A DNA stretch of 64,000 nucleotides from CALBTQ01 sp036725605 (GTDB lineage: Bacteria; Lernaellota; Lernaellaia; Lernaellales; Lernaellaceae): assembly GCA_036725605.1 (NCBI GenBank), contig DAIMDW010000024.1, positions 39,976 to 103,975 of the forward strand, written 5' to 3'. The notes below the pieces were generated by a model. The model made no database searches, had not been told where the DNA came from, and saw nothing but the letters and a program-made list of their open reading frames with translations. Made by a program: the position numbers and the translations under genes. This document shows positions 24,718 to 35,000 of the stretch, in pieces. Every line of letters begins with the position of its first letter. The stretch's first letter is position 1.

Positions 24718-26184
24718 ATGGGTATCGAAGACTATCGCAACAGCGCCAAGTACCGTCGGCGGATCGCGACGGATTACCGAACGCTGTTCCCGCACCTGAC
24801 CGAGCCCGACGAAAACACCCTTTCCACCCTCAACCGCAAGCACATCGAGCAGGCCTACGAGGCGCGGCTGCGCCAGGTGGAAAAGTTCATGGCCAACGAC
24901 CGCAAGGAGCTGGAATTACAGAAGACGCGGTTGGCGGCCAGTTTCCAGCACTTGCAGGAGTTCATCGACGCGCGCGACGCCCACGTGCGCCGCACCGGCT
25001 CCGACCCGCTGCGCGAGGAGCAGCCGGCGAACGTCGACACCTTTAAAAGCGTTTTTCTGCGCGGAACGCGGCGTTCGCAACTGGTGGCGATCGGCGGCGG
25101 CAAGGGGGGCATCGGCAAGACGCTGGTGACCGCCAACCTGGCCATCGCGCTGGCCACGATGGGCCGGCAGGTGGTGGCGGTGGACATGGACCTGGGCGGG
25201 GCCGACCTGCACCTGTCGCTGGGCATCCGCAACCTGTCGCGGTCGCTCAACGACTTTATAGAACGCAAGTTCGAATCGCTCGACGAGGTCCGGCTGGCGA
25301 CGCCCTACCGCAATCTGACCCTGATCGCCACCGATTCCTCGCGGTTGGGCGCGGCGAACATCAAATTTGCGCACAAAGAGAAAATCCTGAGACATCTCGG
25401 TAAGATCGACTGCGATGTTATTCTGGTCGACCTGGGCGCGGAGGTCAGTTTCAACGTCCTGGACATCTTTTTGGCGGCCGATCACCGCTACGTGGTGACC
25501 AGCACCGAGCCGACCAGCGTGCTGGAGGCCTACGGGCTGATCAAGCTCAGCCTCTTCCGCAAACTGCGGCATTTCGCGAACGAGATGATCGCGCCGCACT
25601 CCGAGTTGGGCGAGGTGTTCGAGGAATTTTTGTTCGAACGCGATGCCGCGACCAACGGCAAGCCCAAAACGGTGTGGCAACTGGTCGAGATGGTCGGCAA
25701 GACCGATCCGGAAATGCAGAAGATTTTACTGAAGATGATCTGGGGCTATCAGATCGACCTGGTGGTGAACATGAGCGAGGCGGCCGGCGACGCGTCGATC
25801 GCGCAGACCATCACCCGTCTGTCGCAGGACAACCTGTCGCTGAACGTGCAGCACGCCTACGTCGTGCCGTGGGACCGCAAGGTGCGCGAGTGCGCCAAGC
25901 GCCTGTTGCCGATCACGGTCGAGGATCCCACGGGCCCGGCGGCGAAGGCGCTGATCAAGATCGCCACCGATTCATCGTACATGTCCACGACGAAGGAGGA
26001 GATCTCCGAGCGCATTTCCAAGATCGCCGTGGCCGCCAAGGAGCGCATGCGCAAGATGGGCGAGCTCTCGGTGCTCGACGAACCCAACCAGCCGCTGAAC
26101 AAGATCGTGCCCCTCGAAGAAGAGGAAAAACCGCAATCGCGTCTGCGGGCGTTCCTCAACAAGGAAATCCGGCTGCGCAAGTAG
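24718..26184 (+). CDS. ParA/MinD-family ATPase with an extra N-terminal helical domain
   Basis: A 488-residue protein. Residues 1-110 are charged helices (RKHIEQAYEARLRQVEKF has a weak J-domain-like look). The deviant Walker A GGGKGGIGKT is at about 126-135, VAVDMDLGGADLHLSLGI follows as switch I, VILVDLGAEVSFNVLDIF forms the Walker B region, and a long C-terminal domain ends in a basic tail. Such proteins position cellular machinery (MinD, FlhG) or segregate DNA (ParA). The parS sites make segregation a reasonable guess, but the sequence looks more FlhG/MinD-like than Soj-like, and no parB lies beside it. Confidence 0.8.
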   Translation: MGIEDYRNSAKYRRRIATDYRTLFPHLTEPDENTLSTLNRKHIEQAYEARLRQVEKFMANDRKELELQKTRLAASFQHLQEFIDARDAHVRRTGSDPLREEQPANVDTFKSVFLRGTRRSQLVAIGGGKGGIGKTLVTANLAIALATMGRQVVAVDMDLGGADLHLSLGIRNLSRSLNDFIERKFESLDEVRLATPYRNLTLIATDSSRLGAANIKFAHKEKILRHLGKIDCDVILVDLGAEVSFNVLDIFLAADHRYVVTSTEPTSVLEAYGLIKLSLFRKLRHFANEMIAPHSELGEVFEEFLFERDAATNGKPKTVWQLVEMVGKTDPEMQKILLKMIWGYQIDLVVNMSEAAGDASIAQTITRLSQDNLSLNVQHAYVVPWDRKVRECAKRLLPITVEDPTGPAAKALIKIATDSSYMSTTKEEISERISKIAVAAKERMRKMGELSVLDEPNQPLNKIVPLEEEEKPQSRLRAFLNKEIRLRK

Positions 26185-26208
26185 CCCGGCCTTCGGTTAA
26201 TTCAATTT

Positions 26209-27252
26209 TCACGCCCCTTCGTCGTCCAAGTCGATTTGTCCCGGGCCGCGTTTTTGGGCGCGGGCGAGGCGAATGCCGGCGATGCGCAGCAGCTTGTCGA
26301 AGGACTTGAGCGTGTCTTTGGCGATCGTCCCTTGCACGGCGCCGATGCTGACGGTCACGGCCTGGTCGGAGTGGGTGACCGACGCCACGTTTTGCCGCAG
26401 GTGTTCGGTCAGGGTCGGCAGCACGCCCGGTTCGACCTGGGAGAGGAAGATCACGAACGCCTCGCCGCTGTAACGGCCGATGACGTCCGAATGCCGCAAC
26501 AGGCTCGACAACTGCCGGGCGACGGAGGCCAGCACGCGATCGCCGACCTCATGGCCCAGCTCGCGGTTGATCCGCCGCAGGTTGTCGATGTCCACCAGCA
26601 GCAGGCCGACGGTGTAGCCGTTGCGCCGGGCCAGATTGGCCAACGTCAGCGCCGTGTCGAAAAAGCCGCGCCGGTTGCGCACGCCGGTCAGGAAATCGAA
26701 ACGGCTTTGGCGCGCGAGCAGGGCGTTATCGCGATACAGTCGCTCGATGGTCCGCGCCAGCAGGTCGATTTCCGGCGTGTCCTGCCCGAAGGTTTTGGCC
26801 GCCGCGTTGATTTTCTTCAGGTGCGCCGGGTAGTGAATGTCCGGCGCGTCGTCGCCGTTGCCCATGACGTCCAGGTAGAAACGATGCAGGGTGATGAACG
26901 CCGGGTGCACCAGGTGAAATTCGACGTTGAAGGCGGTGAGGAACGCACCGGCCGGATTGCGCTTTTTGCGATAGGCGGCGATGAGCTTCGCGTTGCGGAC
27001 GGTGATTTCCTCGAGTTCCTGCCTGGTTTCGAAGACGTTCTCGAATACCTGCGGCACCATGTTGAGCTTGGCCAGGTTCAGCAGCTTGGCGCAGGCCTCG
27101 ACGTGGTCGGATTCCTCGCGCGACATTTCCTCCCAAAAGGTGGCCAGTTTGCGTTTTTTCGCATCCTTGGCGAATTCCAGGTACAGCTCGGCGGCGGACT
27201 CGTCAAGGTTGAGGCACATTTCGATAATGTCGTTGAGTACAGTATTTTTCAT
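26209..27252 (-). CDS. Ferritin-like / degenerate GGDEF fusion protein
   Basis: A 347-residue soluble protein. The N-terminal half (1-160) is helical with ferritin/rubrerythrin-like ligand motifs: ESAAELYLEF (about 18-27), EESDHVEA (an ExxH pair near 45-52), and FNVEFHLVHPAF (about 108-119). The C-terminal half (about 185-340) is a GGDEF domain (SRFDFLTGVRNRRGFF, LLLVDIDNLRRINRELGHEVGD). The active-site loop reads RYSGEAF instead of RYGGDEF, while the upstream RxxD inhibitory-site motif (RHSD) is intact. It is therefore more likely a c-di-GMP receptor than a cyclase. GGAG lies seven bases before the ATG. Confidence 0.78.
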   Translation of the reverse strand: MKNTVLNDIIEMCLNLDESAAELYLEFAKDAKKRKLATFWEEMSREESDHVEACAKLLNLAKLNMVPQVFENVFETRQELEEITVRNAKLIAAYRKKRNPAGAFLTAFNVEFHLVHPAFITLHRFYLDVMGNGDDAPDIHYPAHLKKINAAAKTFGQDTPEIDLLARTIERLYRDNALLARQSRFDFLTGVRNRRGFFDTALTLANLARRNGYTVGLLLVDIDNLRRINRELGHEVGDRVLASVARQLSSLLRHSDVIGRYSGEAFVIFLSQVEPGVLPTLTEHLRQNVASVTHSDQAVTVSIGAVQGTIAKDTLKSFDKLLRIAGIRLARAQKRGPGQIDLDDEGA

Positions 27253-27381
27253 GGCTGAACTCCATACAGGTGTCTTTTTCTGATTTTTCTTTTATTTCCA
27301 ATAAGATAGAGGCGCTCCCCCCTCGAATGTCTTAACCTAATTCCGGCAACGGATTTCACAAGGGGGAAACGAAAACGAGGG

Positions 27382-28716
27382 TCATTTTAACCGTTCGGGC
27401 AATAGTGAGGAGATAAACAGTTGCAGCACGCGGAGGATCTCGCGCGGGTTGCGCAGGCGTTTGAGTTCGGCCCAGATGCGCCGGGGGCGTAGGTAGAAGC
27501 GCAGGTTGATGCGCCGGACGAGCTGCCGCAAGAGCCGGACCTGCTCGGCGGGCAAAGTCAGGCCGCCGTCGTTCATCACCGAACCGGGGCGCGGGGCGAG
27601 GATGTTGACCGACAGGTAGTCGGGATTCAGGGCGATCAGGTCGCGCGCGGCTTGCGGCGTCCGGCTCCATTGGTCGCCGGGCAGGCCGAGGATGAAATGC
27701 AGCGAGGTCATGATGCCGCGTTGACGGCAGGCGGCGACGGTGCGGCGCAGGTCGTCGTGATCGACGCGCTTGTTCACGGCGGCGGCGCTGTCGCGATCGA
27801 GCGTCTCCACGCCGATCTGCAGCACGGCGCATCCGCTGCGGGCCATGAGGTCGAGCAGTTCGTCGTCGAGCAGATCGGCGCGGGTGAAGGCGTTCCAGCG
27901 GATGTCCTTCCCGATGCGCACGAGGCGCTCGCACAGGTCGCGGGCGTCGTCACGGCGGATGCCGAAGGTGGCGTCGCGCACGTAGACGTTGCGGTACCCG
28001 GCTTCGTAGGCGATGCGTATTTCGACGGCGGCCTCTTCCGGATCGCGGTGCTTGTAGCCCAGCGAGGGCACGTGGCAGAAGGTGCATCCATAGGGACAGC
28101 CGTAGGAAGCCAGCAGGCTGTAAAACGGCGCGCCGCCGTAAAAGGGCAGGCGGTAGCGACGGCGGTCGATCAGGTCCAGCGGCGGCGGCGGATAGGAAAA
28201 GCGCGTGGCGCCCAGCGGCGCGAGTACGCGGATGTCGTCGCCGTCGCGCAAGGCCAGGTCGCCGATAGCCTCGCGGCCTTCGACGAGTCGGGCGAACTCG
28301 GGCGAGACGAACTCGAGCAACGCGCCGTCGAGCATGGGGAATTGTTGCAGCGCTTCGACCGGCCGGTCGGTGAACAGGTCGCCGGAGGCGAACAATTTTG
28401 CTTGCGGCAACGATTCGCGCAGCATGTCGGCGAATTCGCGGTCGTCGTCGACAACCACCCGGCCCGCGAGCATGAGCACCCAGGCGGGATCGAGTTGCTC
28501 GGCCAGATCGAGTACGGCGTCGTCGCTCAGACGGTGGGCGATGGCGTCGAACAGGAAAACGTCGTTGCGCGCCGCGAGGTGACCGGCCTGAATGAGCAGA
28601 TCCAGCGGGTGCCAGTAGTAGCCGGCTTTGACGATGTCGCTGCAGTAACAGTCGCGCACGACTCGCTTGCGGTGCGGCGGGTTGAGCAACAGGACGCGAG
28701 AGCGTGTTTCAGCCAT
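27382..28716 (-). CDS. B12-binding-type radical SAM protein 1
   Basis: A 444-residue radical S-adenosylmethionine enzyme. The N-terminal region (about 1-160) resembles the cobalamin-binding Rossmann fold of class B radical SAM enzymes, without a clear DxHxxG signature. The cluster motif CPYGCTFC (C-x3-C-x2-C) sits near residue 219 after SLLASYGC. The barrel contains FTRADLLDDELLDLMARSGC and IGVETLD, typical of this superfamily. It lies 29 bp after the next radical SAM gene and is read last in the cluster. The substrate is unknown; relatives include BchE-type cyclases and lipid methylases. Confidence 0.85.
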   Translation of the reverse strand: MAETRSRVLLLNPPHRKRVVRDCYCSDIVKAGYYWHPLDLLIQAGHLAARNDVFLFDAIAHRLSDDAVLDLAEQLDPAWVLMLAGRVVVDDDREFADMLRESLPQAKLFASGDLFTDRPVEALQQFPMLDGALLEFVSPEFARLVEGREAIGDLALRDGDDIRVLAPLGATRFSYPPPPLDLIDRRRYRLPFYGGAPFYSLLASYGCPYGCTFCHVPSLGYKHRDPEEAAVEIRIAYEAGYRNVYVRDATFGIRRDDARDLCERLVRIGKDIRWNAFTRADLLDDELLDLMARSGCAVLQIGVETLDRDSAAAVNKRVDHDDLRRTVAACRQRGIMTSLHFILGLPGDQWSRTPQAARDLIALNPDYLSVNILAPRPGSVMNDGGLTLPAEQVRLLRQLVRRINLRFYLRPRRIWAELKRLRNPREILRVLQLFISSLLPERLK

Positions 28717-28745
28717 GGCGGCGAAGGTTTCGTCGAGACGGCCGT

Positions 28746-30326
28746 TTAATTGTCATACCACGTGGGCTTCCACAGTTTGCTGGTCGCGGCGAAGCCGTCG
28801 AAGCTCTTTTTGCCGCGAACCGCCCGCCATAGGTCGAGCAGCATCACGCGGATCATGCTGGTCATGAACCACCAATGCAGCCGGCGACGGATGCGGATCG
28901 GGCTGAGCATGCCTTTGAGGTACCGCAGCGGCTGACGCTGAACGAAGCTGAGGTACAGCTTTTCGTTGATCGTGGCGATCTGCTCGCGCGACATCGTCTC
29001 GGACGGCATGATCGGATAGAACATGTCGTACTTGCTGAAGTCCCACTCCTCGATCCAGCCTTTTTGTTTCGCTTCGGCAAACAGCGGCGTGCCCGGATAG
29101 GGCATCACCGGGTGGTAGGCGGCGAAATCGAGGTGGCAGTCGCGCGAATATTTGCCCAGGTGTTTCATCGTTTCCGGCGTTTCGGTCCGGATGCCGGTGA
29201 TGAACGTCGATTGACGGAAGACCGTCGGGTATTTGCGTTCGAGCAGGTGGCAGGCGTCCATGAGCGCGTCGGAAGTCAGGCCGGTTTTACCGATGAAATC
29301 CAGCTCGCTGTTTTCCGGCCGCTCGCCGCCGAACAGCGCGTGCGAGAAGCCGGAGCGGACCATTTTTTCCAGAATGCCGAGCTTTTCCTGCTCCAGCAGC
29401 TTGTCGGCCCGGGTGAAGGCCCACCAGCCCAGCTTGTAGCCGCGCCGGATGATGCCTTCGGAGAGAATTTCCATCATTTCGTTGTCGTAATTCCAGGTGC
29501 CTTCGGCCCAGAACAGGTAGCGCACGTCGTATTTGTTGTAGAGCAGATCGATTTCTTCGAGAATGCGCTCGGCGCTTTTGGCGCGGTAGATCGGCACGGG
29601 TTTAATTTTCCCGTCGACCTCGACGTGGTCGCCTTCCAGCGCGGTCCAGGCGCAGAAGTTACAGTTGTACGGACACCCGCGGCTGCCCTGGATGGTGATC
29701 GCCTTGGGCCACAGCTTGCCGAAGGGCGAATACTTGGTGACCGGCACCAGGTCGTAAGCCGGGATGGGCAGTTTGTCGAGCGGGTCGATCAGCGGCAGCG
29801 GTTTGGTCGTCTGCACGTTGCCGTTTTCGTCGCGATAGGCCAGGTTGCCCACGCGGCTCAGGTCGCCGCCGTCCCGCAGCGTTTTGATCAACTGATAAAA
29901 CGCCTCTTCGCCTTCCCACCGGATGATGTAATCGAGCGCCGGGTATTGGTTAAGCGAATACTCGGGCATGTGGCTGTGGAAGTGGCCGCCGCCGACGTTG
30001 ATGACGCCGGGCACTTCTTCCTTGGCGATCTGGCAGGCGCGGATGCCTTCCTGCATGTAGATGATCATGTCGCCGACGCCGAAGACGTCGGGCTGATACT
30101 CGCGAATGATCCGCCGCAGGCTCTTCCAGCCGATCTGCAGCGGCAGGCAGTCGATGATTTTGATTTCGATTTCCGGCATCCGGTCGCGCAGATAGGCGGC
30201 CAGACAAGGGAAGCCGAGCGGCAACAAGAAGTTGTCCGATTCGTTGATGATCGGCCACAAGCGTCCCGGCGGGCGGACGAACATAATTTTACGAATGCCT
30301 TTTGACGCAACTTTTACTTCCATCAT
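28746..30326 (-). CDS. B12-binding-type radical SAM protein 2
   Basis: A 526-residue radical SAM enzyme with an N-terminal cobalamin-binding-like domain (IRKIMFVRPPGRLWPII, then LPLGFPCLAAYLR and a GVGDMI/GGGHFHSH segment), the cluster motif CPYNCNFC near residue 220, and a long C-terminal segment rich in Arg/Trp that may contact membranes or lipids. ATG 30326 is preferred over the GTG at 30350, which lacks a ribosome site. It is the middle gene of three radical SAM genes; the downstream one follows after 29 bp. FGGERPENSELDF in the barrel follows the family pattern. Confidence 0.85.
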   Translation of the reverse strand: MMEVKVASKGIRKIMFVRPPGRLWPIINESDNFLLPLGFPCLAAYLRDRMPEIEIKIIDCLPLQIGWKSLRRIIREYQPDVFGVGDMIIYMQEGIRACQIAKEEVPGVINVGGGHFHSHMPEYSLNQYPALDYIIRWEGEEAFYQLIKTLRDGGDLSRVGNLAYRDENGNVQTTKPLPLIDPLDKLPIPAYDLVPVTKYSPFGKLWPKAITIQGSRGCPYNCNFCAWTALEGDHVEVDGKIKPVPIYRAKSAERILEEIDLLYNKYDVRYLFWAEGTWNYDNEMMEILSEGIIRRGYKLGWWAFTRADKLLEQEKLGILEKMVRSGFSHALFGGERPENSELDFIGKTGLTSDALMDACHLLERKYPTVFRQSTFITGIRTETPETMKHLGKYSRDCHLDFAAYHPVMPYPGTPLFAEAKQKGWIEEWDFSKYDMFYPIMPSETMSREQIATINEKLYLSFVQRQPLRYLKGMLSPIRIRRRLHWWFMTSMIRVMLLDLWRAVRGKKSFDGFAATSKLWKPTWYDN

Positions 30327-30477
30327 GGCAACCACCCGATCTTTATTCACAAGGGTTTTCTACCAAAGGCGACGGCTGTGAAAGCCGACAAGCCCCCGCA
30401 TCATGAACTTCCAATGTACTCGGATGTCGATGTGTTTTCAATCATAAGTTGCGGAGGATACGCAAAAGGCGACGATA

Positions 30478-31947
30478 TCAGGGGTAATGGACCAGATCGG
30501 CGATGTTGTCCTTGCTTTTGGTTTTTTCCGTGCGGGTCAGGCCGCGCCCCAGATCCTTGAGCAGGTTCCAGAAGCCGGAAAGCAGCAGGCGGATCTCGTG
30601 GAGCGAGCGGATGGAGGTCATGCGGCGCAGCAAATACAGCGGGTGAAAATAAAACAGCACGAAGGACATGCCGACCCAGCGCCGCACCTGCTTGCGGGTG
30701 AAGCCGGCCAGATTGTCGTGATCCGCCAGCGGCCGACGATCGAAGTAGACTTCCTCGATTTCCCTTTGGGTCAGGCGGCCGGTGTCGCACGCCGCGAGGA
30801 TTTGCGGCGCCTGCGGATCGGGCAGCAGGCCGGAAAACAGCGCGTAGTCGGCGCCTTCGTTGCGCAGGACCCGCACCGAGCGGAAGATCGACGCGGTCGT
30901 GTCGCCGGGGTTGGCCACCAGCATGTAGGCCAGCGTGCGGATGCCGGCGCGGGTCGTGGCGCGCAGGGCTTCGATGGCGGTCCGGGCGGCGTAGCCTTTG
31001 CTCAACGCGTCGAGCGCCTCGTCGTTGAACGATTCGAGGCCGTAGGAAATCATGTAGCAACCGGCGCGGCGCATGGCCTGCAGCAGCTCGGGATCGACGA
31101 GGTCGGCGCGCGTTTTACAGGACCAGGCCAGCCGATAGGGCTCGGCGGTCAGGGCCTCGCACAGGGCCAGCGTCCGCGCGCGATCGACGGTGAAGGTCGG
31201 GTCGACGAAGTGGATTTCATGAATGTTGTCGACGCGCACCAGCTCGCGGATTTCGCCGAGCAGGTGATCGATCGAGCGTTGGCGGTGCACCTTGGGCAGC
31301 GAGCAGAACGCGCAGGCATACGGACAGCCGCGCGCGGTTTCGACGATGGCCACCGGCGGGTACAGGCCGAAGGGCGGATGCATCGTGTAACGGCGGCGGG
31401 GCAGCAGATGGCGCGCCGCGTAGGGCAGGGAATCCGGATCGACCGGCGGCGCGGGCCGATTGACGATGAAACGGCCGCGCTCGCGATAGCCGACGCCCGG
31501 CAGATCGCGCAGCGTCGCCGTGGAAAAATCGCCCTGCGCCAGCCGTTCGATAATGCTTTCCCCTTCGCCGAAGACGAAAGCGTCGATCGGCGACAGGCGC
31601 CGGTCGAGCGTTTCATGAGCGAACACGTTGATCGGTCCGCCCAGCGCCAAGGGAACGTCCGGCCGGGCGGCGCGCAGACGCGCGGCCAACTCGGCGGCCT
31701 CGGGCGCGGAGAAGATCGTCGCCGACAGGCCGACGAAGCGCACGTGCGGCGGCAGATCGACCACCGGATTGAAGCCGCGATTTTCGGGCAGGTTCAGGTC
31801 GATCAGCCGCACCGGTACGCCGGCCTGTTCGAGCACCGCGCCCAGGGCGGCGATGCCCAAGGGCATGACCGGGTAAATGCCCGAGAGATTGAACTTGATT
31901 CGCGTCAGGTGCGACACGTGAATCAAAATGACCGGGGCGTCGTTCAT
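30478..31947 (-). CDS. B12-binding-type radical SAM protein 3
   Basis: A 489-residue radical SAM enzyme and the first gene of the cluster. The N-terminal cobalamin-binding-like region begins VILIHVSHLTRIKFNLSG and contains PLGIAALGAVLEQAGVPVRLIDLN and LALGGPINVFAHETL; the cluster motif CPYACAFC lies near residue 210. The C-terminal 80 residues (FYFHPLYLLRRMTSIRS) resemble the membrane-proximal tails of hopanoid- and lipid-modifying relatives. A GGGAG ribosome site supports ATG 31947. A 151-bp gap separates it from the next gene, so there may be two transcripts. Confidence 0.85.
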   Translation of the reverse strand: MNDAPVILIHVSHLTRIKFNLSGIYPVMPLGIAALGAVLEQAGVPVRLIDLNLPENRGFNPVVDLPPHVRFVGLSATIFSAPEAAELAARLRAARPDVPLALGGPINVFAHETLDRRLSPIDAFVFGEGESIIERLAQGDFSTATLRDLPGVGYRERGRFIVNRPAPPVDPDSLPYAARHLLPRRRYTMHPPFGLYPPVAIVETARGCPYACAFCSLPKVHRQRSIDHLLGEIRELVRVDNIHEIHFVDPTFTVDRARTLALCEALTAEPYRLAWSCKTRADLVDPELLQAMRRAGCYMISYGLESFNDEALDALSKGYAARTAIEALRATTRAGIRTLAYMLVANPGDTTASIFRSVRVLRNEGADYALFSGLLPDPQAPQILAACDTGRLTQREIEEVYFDRRPLADHDNLAGFTRKQVRRWVGMSFVLFYFHPLYLLRRMTSIRSLHEIRLLLSGFWNLLKDLGRGLTRTEKTKSKDNIADLVHYP

Positions 31948-32051
31948 GGCTCTCCCACCCGCGCGTCGCGACGGCGACGCATGCGCGCCATCCTAAGCCG
32001 CCGGGCCGGGACCGTCAATTCATGCCTGAAGCGATGGGGCGCGGCCGGCGC

Positions 32052-35000
32052 TCAGTGTTGGGTATCGTCGGCCGCCTGTTGCAGGCGTCGCCGGTCCAGA
32101 ATTTCCCGCACCTTGTGCAGCAGAGCATCGCGCAGATAGGGCTTTTGAATAAGCCCGACGTTCTGGTCGACCTTGAAGTCGCCGTGGAAGGCGTCGGTGC
32201 TGTAGCCGCTGGCGAACAGGACGGGAATGTGCATGCCGTTGCTGCGCATGTGGTCGAAGACGTGGCGACCGCCGATTTTAGGCATGACCATATCCAGCAG
32301 CGCCAGGTCGATTTCGGCGATGCGCTCGTTGAGGATGCGGATCGCCTCTTCGCCGTCGCCGGCTTCGATCACCGCGTAACCGGCCCTTTGCAGCATGGCG
32401 ATGGCGACGCGGCGCACGGTGGCGTCGTCGTCGGCCAGCAGGATCGTCTCGAAGCCGCCGTGCGGCGCGGTGGTTTCGTGTTGGCGCTCAATGATTTGTT
32501 GGGCGTCGATCATCGGCAGGTAGATGCGGAAGGTGGTACCGTGGCCCGGTTCGCTGTACACGTGAATCATGCCGTTGTGTTGGCGGATGATGCCGAAGAC
32601 GGTCGAAAGGCCCAGGCCGGTGCCCTTGCCCAATTTTTTGGTGGTGAAGAACGGCTCGAAGATATGGCGCTGCGTTTCCTCGTCCATGCCGCAACCGGTG
32701 TCGGTGACGCTGAGCACCACGTAACGACCGGGCCTGGCCCAGGGATTGGCGAGGCAGAACTCCTCGTCCAGTTCGGTGTTGCGCGTTTCGATGGTCAACG
32801 TGCCGCCGTCGGGCATGGCGTCGCGAGCGTTGACGCACAGGTTCAACAGGATCTGCTCGAGCTGTCCCCGGTCGGCGTGGATCAGCTTGAGACCCGATTC
32901 GGACATGATGTTGAAGGAGATGTTCTCGCCGATCACCCGCTGGATCATTTTGGCCAGATCGTTGACCACGTCGCCCAGGTTGAGGTCGATCGTGTCCAGC
33001 ACCTGCTTGCGGCTGAAAGCCAGCAGTTGGCGCACGAGTGTTTTGGCGTTTTCCGAGGCTTTCATGACCTCCCGGAGTTCGTTGACGACCTTGCGGCCCC
33101 TGCTTTCCTCCAACGCCAGTTCGCCGTAGCCCAGAATCACCTGCAGCAAATTGTTGAAGTCGTGGGCCACGCCGCCGGCCAGTTGGCCGATGGCTTCCAT
33201 TTTTTGCGATTGGAAGAACTGTTCCTTGAGTTCGAGCTCGTTGGTGATGTCGCGCTTGACCGCGACAAAATTGACGATCTCGCCCGCCTCGTTGCGCAAC
33301 GGCGAGATCAACGCATCCTCGACGTACAGCGATCCGTCTTTTTTCTTGTTGGTAAGCTGGCCGGTCCAGGTGTGGCCGCTCAGGATCGTTTCCCACAACA
33401 CGCGATATTCCGCCGGGTCCATCTTGCCGCTTTTGAGAATGCGCGGATTCCGGCCGACGGCCTCGGCGAGGCTGTAGCCCGTCGTTTTTTCGAACGCGGG
33501 ATTGACGTAAATGATGTTGCCTTGCGTGTCGGTGATGACGACGATTTCCGCCGCCTGTTTGATGACCAGTTCGAACCGTTGCCTTTCCTCTTCGGCTTGT
33601 TTGCGTTCGCTGATGTCGCGGGCCAGGGCGATCACCCGTTGTTTGCCGTTGAGCTGAATCGGCGACAAGCGGATCTCGACGGGGAAGACCGTGCCGTCAC
33701 GGCGTTTGTGTTCGGTTTCGATGGTCAGCTTGTGGTTGTGTTCCAATTGCCCGAGCGTGGTGCGGATCAATTCGTTGTCGTCGTTCGCGTCGATGTCGTG
33801 GATGGTAAAACGCAATAGTTGGTCGTGGCTGAATTGCAGATCCTGACAGGCCTGGCGGTTGACCTCGAGGATGCGGGTCGTGACCGGATCGACCAGGTAA
33901 AAGGCGTCGCCGGCGTGTTCGACGAGCGTGCGAAAACGCGCTTCGCTGTTTTGTTGGGCCATTTCCGCCCGCTTGCGGCAGACGATGTCCCAGGCGATGT
34001 TGGCCAGCTCGGATACGGTCGACACATCCTGCTGAACGTAGTCGGTTTCCTTGTTGCCCACACCGAGAATCGCGGTGATCCGGTTGGCGCGCACAACCGG
34101 CACCAGCAATTCCCGCACGATGGGGGCATGGCCTTCGGGCATTCCCTTGCGGTGCGGCAACGAGGCGTAGTCGTTGTGAACCACCGGGCCGCCCTCGTGG
34201 ATGCAATCGACCCAGACGCCGGCCTGGTCGATCGGGAAATGCAGCTTCTGCTGATCGGCGGTGCACATGTTTTGCAGCGTGTTGGTCGACCAGGTTTGCG
34301 GTTGGACGATGTTTTGATCCTGTTCGATGAAATGGTAGAAACTCACCTGGCTGGCGGTCAGCTCTTCGGCGCGATCCAACAGGAGTTGCAGCAGTTGATC
34401 GACCGTTTTTTGGCTTGCCGATTCCGACAATTCCAGTTGGATCGCCGTGAGTTCCTCGCGTGTTTTGCGTGCGGTGACATCGTGCGCGACGCCCTCGGTG
34501 GCCGTGACGTTGCCTTGTTCGTCGCACACCGGGACCTCGGTGATGCTCAACCAGCGCGTACCGCCGTCTTTGTGGCGCACCTGCACTTCATAGGACGGCG
34601 GCCGCTCGCCGGCGGCGCATTGTTCGAGATAGTGCGGCACATTGAGGTTGAGAGGGTGGTCGGTCAGGAGATGGTCGAGATCGGCGGAAAAATCCTCGAC
34701 CGCATAGCCCAGAATGCCGGTCACCGAGGGGGAGATGTAACTCAGCGAGCCGTCCGGTTCGCGGCGAAACAGGACGGTGTTGACGAGGTTGTCGATCAGC
34801 CGTTTGTGTTTGGCCTGTTGGAGCTGTTGTGTTTCCAGCAACGTTTCCATATGCGTGTAGATTGTATCCAGGGCCATGACCACCACCGGCACGATCAGCA
34901 TAAACGTGGCGATGATGATGATCCACGCGGCATACGACATGGCGTAGGCGCCCAGGTCCATGGAAAAGTGCAACCGACCCAGCAGAACCAGCGTTCCGAT

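Noticed and set aside
30351..30477. Short precursor peptide for the radical SAM cluster
   Set aside because: No frame with a ribosome site and a leader/core layout is visible, and these radical SAM proteins lack a recognisable SPASM-type C-terminus.
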